NCBI RefSeq assembly: GCF_041146875.1
Contig: NZ_JBFRXP010000008.1
Coordinates: 1 to 64,000, forward strand
Length of the DNA: 64,000 nucleotides
From: Igneacidithiobacillus sp041146875
GTDB lineage: Bacteria; Pseudomonadota; Gammaproteobacteria; Acidithiobacillales; Acidithiobacillaceae
Direction: 5' to 3'
Shown here: positions 58,603-64,000 of the stretch, one piece after another
Layout: the number at the start of each line of letters is the position of its first letter
Numbering within the stretch: position 1 is the first letter of the stretch
Position numbers and translations under genes: made by a program
The notes under the pieces: generated by a model
The model's input: only the letters and a program-made list of their open reading frames with translations
Databases searched by the model: none
What the model was told of the DNA's origin: nothing

Positions 58603-59511
58603 TCAACCATTCACATCATCCAACGACATCAAGGTATAACGCGGTCGCCCCTGGCCGACTTGAATGACACCGAGCTTTACGGTCACAGGCTTGTGCAGCC
58701 ATTCCCGGTTGAGCACATCTGCATTTGCAACGGCTCGGTCAATCTTGCCTTTGATTAACCCATTCTGGTCAGCAAGTTTGAATTCGAAAGTTCGCCCCGC
58801 TGGCAACACCCCTTGAAACTCGCCGCGATAAGCTTGTTCGCGCTCTTGAATGTTGTCTGCTTTCAAGCGTGAGCACGATGTTTCGATCTGCGCCAGATCC
58901 GTATAACGGAAAGCATGATTGGCAAATTCCAGACCGCACCACGCCTGCTGCTGTACCAGCAGCTCCAGAAACTCGTACACCTTTCTGACCGCTCTGGGGT
59001 GCACTTCCTCAATGACTTCGGTAACTTCATCATCGGTACCTTCTGCCGCAAGCCTGAACAGCGCCTCGATCTTCTCCATTGCATCCTGCGGTTTTGAGTC
59101 CTCATCGAACAGCATCAACTCCGGCGCTGGCAATTCGAACTCAAATCCAAAGGAACCGATGGCGGTGCCGGTAATGAGCAACTGGTTCTTGTCGCGGTTG
59201 GGGATGGGACCCATATCGCTTAACCCCTGGCTCAACCCGGCGGCGACAGCAGCAAAAGCATCAGAGAAAGCGCCAGCGGCCTTGCCACCGAAGTCAGCGA
59301 CAATGCCATGACTGCCGAACACAGGCTTGCCACGAAAGGTCAGCTTGGCTTTTTGCCGGAATTGCTGTGGTAACGCTGCCAATGCTGCCCGGACAAAAGC
59401 CAGTCGCGATTCGAGGCTCATGCGCTCAATGATGTTGTCTACCGGGATGGAGGCCAGCAACGTTTCCAGTTCGTTTATTTCAGAAGCAAGTGAGAGGGCT
59501 TCGTTATTCAT
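58603..59511 (-). CDS. Unknown 302-residue protein inserted in the restriction operon
   Basis: I cannot name the family. The protein has an N-terminal helical part (residues 1-50, EINELETLLASIPVDNIIERM), a central segment LTFRGKPVFGSHGIVADFGGKAAGAFSDAFAAV and LLITGTAIGSFGFEFELP. A helical middle and a beta-rich C-terminus (PVTVKLGVIQVGQGRPRYTL) complete it. There is no membrane segment or known catalytic motif. ATG 59511 after GGAGG overlaps the previous stop by eight bases, so it is coupled to the NTase-fold gene. The pair may be an antitoxin/toxin or immunity accessory, which is inference. Confidence 0.78.
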   Translation of the reverse strand: MNNEALSLASEINELETLLASIPVDNIIERMSLESRLAFVRAALAALPQQFRQKAKLTFRGKPVFGSHGIVADFGGKAAGAFSDAFAAVAAGLSQGLSDMGPIPNRDKNQLLITGTAIGSFGFEFELPAPELMLFDEDSKPQDAMEKIEALFRLAAEGTDDEVTEVIEEVHPRAVRKVYEFLELLVQQQAWCGLEFANHAFRYTDLAQIETSCSRLKADNIQEREQAYRGEFQGVLPAGRTFEFKLADQNGLIKGKIDRAVANADVLNREWLHKPVTVKLGVIQVGQGRPRYTLMSLDDVNG

Positions 59512-60085
59512 GATGAATGCCTCCATGAGGATTTAGAACTGCTCTGGCATCCGCATCCTGAGCGGGGTCAAGTTCGATCTGAACAAATCCCTTCCACAGC
59601 CCATCGCGTCGGTGCGACCACATGCTGTACCAGTAGGCCACTCGCTTGATCGAATCAGCATCAAGTCTACCGCCGACCTGGAAGAAATAGGCGTCTACTG
59701 AATAGCAATCCTTTGCTTGCTGGTGATCAAAGAGGGTGGAATGCTCCCTGACGAGAGCACGTTGATCTACCCCAGATAAATCGACAAAGCTCACCACATC
59801 CATATCGCGAGGTGGACGGCCTTCCAGCAGCTCCACCTGCTCCAGAAAGCTACCATCCAGCCACTGAAAACCAGACACTATGCCTGCCCGGTGAATGTCT
59901 GCGCGAAACCGCAGCAAGCCATCGAATATGACGATGCGTTCCGGTGACATGGCGAAACGATCCACCAGCGTTGTCAGCTCGACGAAATATGGCGAGCGAT
60001 CCTCGCTGTTCCCTGGCGATGATGGCCGAACGGGCGGTAACACACCCGCGTTATTCCAGGCGGGAATAGTGGCATTCAAAGTCAT
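59504..60085 (-). CDS. DUF6932-like protein with nucleotidyltransferase-fold motif
   Basis: The 193-residue protein contains WLDGSFLEQ (Gly78-Ser79) followed by GRPPRDMDVVSF (Asp94, Asp96), the GS...DxD pattern of the polymerase-beta nucleotidyltransferase fold. It resembles a DUF6932 protein I know only by name. The C-terminal half (YSVDAYFFQVGG, RVAYWYSMWSHRRDGLWKGFVQIEL) is unassigned. It overlaps the HsdS fusion gene by four bases and the 302-residue gene by eight. By fold and context it may modify RNA or a protein partner. Confidence 0.78.
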   Translation of the reverse strand: MTLNATIPAWNNAGVLPPVRPSSPGNSEDRSPYFVELTTLVDRFAMSPERIVIFDGLLRFRADIHRAGIVSGFQWLDGSFLEQVELLEGRPPRDMDVVSFVDLSGVDQRALVREHSTLFDHQQAKDCYSVDAYFFQVGGRLDADSIKRVAYWYSMWSHRRDGLWKGFVQIELDPAQDADARAVLNPHGGIHHE

Positions 60086-61836
60086 GGCTGGCTCCTTGTG
60101 CGCTGAGTGACTTCCTGTAATGGTGTGGTATCAGTGAGCGGCTCTGCACCAGCAACAGAAAGCTCGCCAGAGAGGAGTTTGGGGAGGAGGGTGTCGCGTG
60201 TCTCTGAAAGAAACGCAGACTCCTTTTGTCTCGACAAGATCTCACTAAATAGTGGCGCTACAAAAGAACTAAATTTCGCCAGTATTCCAAAGCCGGGCAT
60301 AAGAACGTTCACCTTTGAAAAGGTAGACGTGTTCATGTTTAAAGTTGCGCTGCCGCCACTTGCCAAATCATGAAATTCTTTTTCCTTTTCGCTCATTTGA
60401 AAGTACAGGTAAACCGTGTACTCAGCAAAATTCGGGACGATGCTATTTATTTGCTGATTCGTTTGTGATGGCTCGTGCGTTATTACTACCTTGCCAATGG
60501 TCGCGATGCAGCTTACGCAGATTGAGCCAGCGGGAATGGTCTTCTTTGCTTGCGACGCCGCGCCAAGTGCAGCCAATTGCTCTGATGGATTTATCACATA
60601 CACGCTGCTGTGCATGTCTGGAATTTTTATGAATGGAATGCCCACACCAAAATATTCTGGATTTGCCTTCGATGGAGTTTTCCCGCAAACCACATTACCA
60701 AATTGGCTAATTTGATTGACCTCCCACCCCCTCGGAATCTCCCCCAGCTCCGACTCTTCCATCGCATCTGGAAACAGCGCGGCGGTGGCGGCGAGTTGGG
60801 CGTATGGCTCGGGCGTCAGGGTGTCGAGTTCGGCGTCGGGTTTGCCGCTGATGGCGCGCATGGCGGCGCGCAGCGGGTCACGGCCTTCCTGTATGGCGGC
60901 GATTTTGGCTTTGACCGGGTCGAAATCTACAAACCACGATTTGAAGAGGGCTTGCGCCATGGCTTCGAGGGTTTGGTTGATGCGGCGGTTGAGGGCGATT
61001 TTGTCGTCCAGCCTACCAAGCACATACGAAAAGATCTTGCGTTTTTCTTTGTCTTTAGGCCATAGAACCTTGATTTTTTCGATGTTGTAGATCGGAAGTT
61101 TGGGCTGAACAGCGCCCACGGTGCCTTGCGCAATTTCTTGCTGTCCAAGGCGAGATGATAGGTAGTAGTAAAGATACAGTGCGTCGTGATAATCGAGCCC
61201 TGTCAACCTGACACAGTTTTCAGTCAATGATGCGTAATCGTAAAATTTATCTACGATGCTGAGCGCCCCGATTGTTCCGACGATTGATAATACGACATCG
61301 TTTTCTTGAACGATGTAGCGTGATATCAAAGGGAATACGTCATCAGGAACATATTCAATTCCTTCTCTTGGAAGGGTACGTTGACCAACATCTCTAACTC
61401 GTATGTACGGATGTTTTGACGGTGTCGATTGCAGGTTTTTGCCTGCAGGAAGGCGCTTCCCTCCCTTTATCGTGACAATTTCTGCAAGATAAATTTCAGG
61501 CGGATTAAAAATCATAACCCAACCCCGCCCCGCCTTCTGCACCACCACCCGATCGCGCTCAATGATCTTTCTGAACGATTCACTGGTCGTCGCCCAATCC
61601 ACCACATCCACCTTGTAGGGCAAGTCGGAATCTTCAAACGCTTCCTCCAGCAATCCCAAAGTGCGAAAGCCGAGCGGCGTGTCGCCCACAACGCACAAGT
61701 CGAGGTCGGAATACTCCTTGGCCAGCCATTTGGCGCGAGAGCCGAAAGCCCAAACTTCACGCTCCGGGACAAACTTATGCAGAATGTCCTGAACGATCTT
61801 CAGGTGGTCGGCGCGCACATCAAGCAATGGCGTCAT
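60082..61836 (-). CDS. hsdS: Fusion of MNT nucleotidyltransferase and HsdS specificity subunit
   Basis: Residues 1-105 are a MNT-type nucleotidyltransferase: VWAFGSRAKWLAKEYSDLDLCVV (Gly32-Ser33, Asp44, Asp46) and VDVVD (77-81). From about 112 the protein is HsdS. Target domain 1 starts IYLAEIVTIKGGKRLPAG, and the first conserved helix region reads LNRRINQTLEAMAQALFKSWFVDFDPV. Target domain 2 starts GWEVNQISQFGNVVCGKTPSK near 363, and RQKESAFLSETRDTLLPKLLSGEL ends it. HsdS proteins normally lack the N-terminal domain. The gene overlaps the HEPN gene upstream by 17 bases and ends in ATGA with the next. Confidence 0.88.
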   Translation of the reverse strand: MTPLLDVRADHLKIVQDILHKFVPEREVWAFGSRAKWLAKEYSDLDLCVVGDTPLGFRTLGLLEEAFEDSDLPYKVDVVDWATTSESFRKIIERDRVVVQKAGRGWVMIFNPPEIYLAEIVTIKGGKRLPAGKNLQSTPSKHPYIRVRDVGQRTLPREGIEYVPDDVFPLISRYIVQENDVVLSIVGTIGALSIVDKFYDYASLTENCVRLTGLDYHDALYLYYYLSSRLGQQEIAQGTVGAVQPKLPIYNIEKIKVLWPKDKEKRKIFSYVLGRLDDKIALNRRINQTLEAMAQALFKSWFVDFDPVKAKIAAIQEGRDPLRAAMRAISGKPDAELDTLTPEPYAQLAATAALFPDAMEESELGEIPRGWEVNQISQFGNVVCGKTPSKANPEYFGVGIPFIKIPDMHSSVYVINPSEQLAALGAASQAKKTIPAGSICVSCIATIGKVVITHEPSQTNQQINSIVPNFAEYTVYLYFQMSEKEKEFHDLASGGSATLNMNTSTFSKVNVLMPGFGILAKFSSFVAPLFSEILSRQKESAFLSETRDTLLPKLLSGELSVAGAEPLTDTTPLQEVTQRTRSQP

Positions 61837-62233
61837 TGAGTCTCACCAAAAGATCTCGGGCATCGGGCAAAAAGGCGGGAATTTTTTCAAACACTTGCGC
61901 CGCAAGCTGAGCATCATAGGCATGAGAGGTTTGATTGCGTGCCGCCAGATGTCGCATCCATGCCTCGGCGTCGGCTATCAGGCCAAAACGGGCAGCCTCT
62001 CGAATGAAGGTTTTGTTGTTGGCTGTTATGTCGTCGAGCGCAAACTTCTCTTTGAGCACACGCAGAATCAGTTTTCGCGAAAGATCCATGGCACTTTCAA
62101 AGCGCTGGATCGCGCCATCGCGAACACTCAGCAGCAGGCGAGACTGGGTTTCTTCGGCATAACGGTAGTCACTCAGCGCATCATCCACGGCTTGAACCGC
62201 CATATACAAGGCGTCCAGACTGATTTCAGACAT
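61820..62233 (-). CDS. HEPN-domain protein (HI0074-like toxin partner)
   Basis: The 137-residue all-helical protein matches HI0074/HEPN nucleotidyltransferase partners: SVRDGAIQRFESAMDLSRKLILRVLKE, NNKTFIREAARFGLI, and the catalytic RNase motif ARNQTSHAYD with Arg99-x4-His104. In HEPN-MNT modules the HEPN protein is an RNase toxin and the MNT protein adenylylates it. Here the MNT is fused to HsdS, the next gene, with a 17-base overlap. ATG 62233. Confidence 0.88.
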   Translation of the reverse strand: MSEISLDALYMAVQAVDDALSDYRYAEETQSRLLLSVRDGAIQRFESAMDLSRKLILRVLKEKFALDDITANNKTFIREAARFGLIADAEAWMRHLAARNQTSHAYDAQLAAQVFEKIPAFLPDARDLLVRLNDAIA

Positions 62234-62432
62234 GATTCTCCCCCGCTAACTTCAGGTAAACCCCATATTCTCCTTGGTCGTCGATAGCCAATAGCTTGCC
62301 TTGTTGCAGAGCGGTCAGGTGTTCCTGCTTCAGCGTGATCAACTGACTGGCCCAGCGTTTTCCAAAAGGTCTTCGGGTTTCTTCTGTATCGAAGGGCGCA
62401 TCGACAATCGCAATATATTCATCGCTATTCAT
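62226..62432 (-). CDS. Small protein between hsdM and the HEPN gene
   Basis: The 68-residue protein (MNSDEYIAIVDAPFDTEETR) is of unknown function. It is weakly acidic with a C-terminal DDQGEYGVYLKLAG strand pattern. It overlaps hsdM by four bases and the HEPN gene by eight, so it is translated within the operon. A regulatory or bridging role is only a guess. Confidence 0.72.
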   Translation of the reverse strand: MNSDEYIAIVDAPFDTEETRRPFGKRWASQLITLKQEHLTALQQGKLLAIDDQGEYGVYLKLAGENHV

Positions 62433-64000
62433 AAATTAAACCCCAACCCCGCCAAATTCTTCTTAATCTCACTTTCCAGCTTGGCACTCTCGGCAAACTG
62501 CTCCGCCAGTTGCGCTGTGAGCCGCGCCATTTTGTCGGCAAAGGCTTCGCCGTCGTCTTCTTGCTCTTCGGCGCCCACGTAACGCCCTGGGGTCAGCACA
62601 TGCTCGTGCTTGCGGATGTCGGCGAGCGATGCCGAATAGCAGTAGCCAGCCACATCTTCGTAACCTTCACCCAACTGCCAGGCGTGGAAGGTGTCGGCTA
62701 CTTTCTTGATGTCGTCCACCGTGAAGTCGCGCAGTACGCGGTCTTTCATGTAGCCAAGCTGGCGGGCGTCGATGAATAGGAACTGACCGCGCCGGTCGCG
62801 TTTGCTTTTGGTCAGCGCCAAGCCGTTGCGCTTGTCGCGGGTGAGGAACCAGATGCAGGCCGGGATTTGCGTGTTGGTGAAGAGCTGGCCGGGCAGTGCG
62901 ACCATGCATTCCACGTAATCGTCTTCCACCAGCCGCTTGCGGATTTCGCCTTCGTTGTTGGTATTGCTGCTCATGGAGCCGTTGGCCAGTAGCAACGCCA
63001 TGCTGCCCGCCGGTGCCAGATGGTAGAGCATGTGCTGCAGCCAGGCGAAGTTGGCGTTGCCCTGGGGCGGGGTGCCGGCGATCCAGCGCGGGTCGTTTTC
63101 CAGCTTGGCGTTCCACCATTCCTTCATGTTGAAGGGCGGGTTGGCCATGACGAAATCGGCGCGCAGATCGGGGTGCAGGTCGCCCAGCAGGGTGTCGCCC
63201 GGTGCGCCGCCGAAGTTGAAGTCGATGCCACGGATGGCCATGTTCATGGCGGCCAGACGCCAGGTGGTGGGGTTACTTTCCTGACCGTAGACGCTGATCT
63301 GGCCCTGGTTGATCTTGCCGCCGTGCTGTTCGATGAATTCCTCGCTCTGCACAAAGAAGCCACCCGAACCCATGGCGGGGTCGTACACCCGACCCTTGAA
63401 GGGTTGCAGCATTTCGACGATGAGCGTGACGATGCTTTTGGGCGTGTAGTACTGGCCGCCCTTTTTGCCTTCGGCCAAGGCGAATTGCCCAAGAAAGTAT
63501 TCATAGACGTGGCCGAGGATGTCTTTGCTTTTGAGGCCCAGCGGCTGGCCGTTGTAGTCCTTACGGTTAAAGTCGGTATCGGAGAAGTGGGCGATCAGGT
63601 CGGCCAGTTTGTGGCTGTCGATCTGGGTGCGGGCGAAGTCCTTGTTGAGCACGTTCTTGAGCTTTTTCTCGTTTTCGCGCTCGATGGCCTCCATGGCGTT
63701 GTCGATCAGCCAGCCGACGCTGCGCATTTCTTCTGGTTCGTCTTTACCCGGTTTATTCCACGGCAGCGGTGCCTTGGGCGGCAACTGGGCGCAGTCGCGC
63801 AGGGTCTGCCAGCGCGCTTCCAGCGGCACCCAGAAGACGTTGTTCTCGGTGTAGTAGTCGCGCACCTCCAGTTCGGCGGCGATGTCGGCCGCATAGTCTT
63901 CGGGGTAGTCCGCGGGGTCCATGTAGTAATCGTGGTCGGGGTTCTGGAATTGTTCGCGCAGTTCTTTCTGGCGTTCCTCGAAGGCGTCGGAGACGTATTT
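62429..64000 (-). CDS. hsdM: Type I modification methyltransferase, M subunit (N-terminus off right edge)
   Basis: HsdM methylates adenine in the recognition site. The visible 523 residues carry GQYYTPKSIVTLIVEM, motif I VYDPAMGSGGFFVQS, and motif IV FVMANPPFNMKEWW, typical of N6-adenine enzymes. LVEDDYVECMVALPGQLF and CIWFLTRDKR follow. The C-terminal coiled coil (ADKMARLTAQLAEQFAESAKLESEIKKNL) contacts HsdS. The frame is open to the window edge, and the true start lies beyond. It is the first gene of the visible operon. Confidence 0.95.
   Translation of the reverse strand, partial: KYVSDAFEERQKELREQFQNPDHDYYMDPADYPEDYAADIAAELEVRDYYTENNVFWVPLEARWQTLRDCAQLPPKAPLPWNKPGKDEPEEMRSVGWLIDNAMEAIERENEKKLKNVLNKDFARTQIDSHKLADLIAHFSDTDFNRKDYNGQPLGLKSKDILGHVYEYFLGQFALAEGKKGGQYYTPKSIVTLIVEMLQPFKGRVYDPAMGSGGFFVQSEEFIEQHGGKINQGQISVYGQESNPTTWRLAAMNMAIRGIDFNFGGAPGDTLLGDLHPDLRADFVMANPPFNMKEWWNAKLENDPRWIAGTPPQGNANFAWLQHMLYHLAPAGSMALLLANGSMSSNTNNEGEIRKRLVEDDYVECMVALPGQLFTNTQIPACIWFLTRDKRNGLALTKSKRDRRGQFLFIDARQLGYMKDRVLRDFTVDDIKKVADTFHAWQLGEGYEDVAGYCYSASLADIRKHEHVLTPGRYVGAEEQEDDGEAFADKMARLTAQLAEQFAESAKLESEIKKNLAGLGFNL

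Noticed and set aside
58415..58606. Small 63-codon minus-strand frame between the 302-residue gene and hsdR
   Set aside because: TTG start, no ribosome site, no recognisable features; kept only as a note on the gap.
1..64000. tRNA, rRNA, tmRNA or CRISPR arrays
   Set aside because: I scanned for T-arm sequences, conserved rRNA segments and regularly spaced repeats and saw none; a covariance-model search would be decisive.

Overview
The window is a chromosomal segment of a GC-rich (about 60 %) acidophile-like proteobacterium, most likely an Acidithiobacillus or close relative. The call rests on context: a persulfide dioxygenase beside an SQR-fold flavoprotein, a hopanoid-type glycosyltransferase (HpnB), duplicated zinc-type exporters, and housekeeping blocks of proteobacterial type (rplU-rpmA-obgE-proB, pilTU/PLPBP-proC-yggT, purEK). 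I had no database access, so the genus is an inference.

Layout. 1-543 is the 5' part of an IS1380-type transposase whose element ends just upstream of the rplU promoter. 759-8817 is core: rplU, rpmA, obgE, proB, a CDF exporter, htpX, fur, bamE, ratA, a phospholipase D-like gene and smpB. 8810-11566 carries a GT39 glycosyltransferase, a periplasmic thioredoxin-like protein and dsbB. 11547-15473 has a ketosamine kinase, purKE, trmB and an FNR-type regulator. 15485-17941 is a sulfur module: an FNR box, a persulfide dioxygenase, an internally duplicated unknown protein and an SQR-like flavoprotein. 17932-24073 has hpnB, pilU, pilT, PLPBP, proC, yggT and bioB. 24097-28183 has pagL, an orphan hlyD, argB and a TetR regulator, with similar dyads at both ends. 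28234-36830 holds small unknowns, an iron-sulfur reductase, rnt, fetB, a second htpX and the bioFHCD operon. 36911-40236 has vapBC, comF, trmL and a transporter preceded by four phased PhoB repeats. 40337-42457 is ovoA, for ovothiol synthesis. 42496-49421 is an LPS core/O-antigen cluster interrupted by a TacAT-like toxin-antitoxin pair.

From 49567 to the right edge the sequence is accessory: a stretched Phd antitoxin converging on vapBC, a K+-channel-pore-like membrane protein, a second CDF exporter with a divergent MerR regulator, a 1-Cys peroxiredoxin, an AT-richer patch with a single-haem-motif protein and a frameshifted M23 peptidase, and an internally deleted fragment of the peroxiredoxin gene. 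Directly beyond that fragment lies a type I restriction-modification operon on the minus strand, read right to left: hsdM, a 68-residue protein, a HEPN protein, an MNT nucleotidyltransferase fused to HsdS, a second nucleotidyltransferase-fold protein, an unknown 302-residue protein, and hsdR.

The most unusual item is that operon. A HEPN/MNT toxin-antitoxin pair appears to be built into the specificity subunit of the restriction system, with a second NTase-plus-unknown pair inserted before hsdR. No tRNA, rRNA or CRISPR array was seen.
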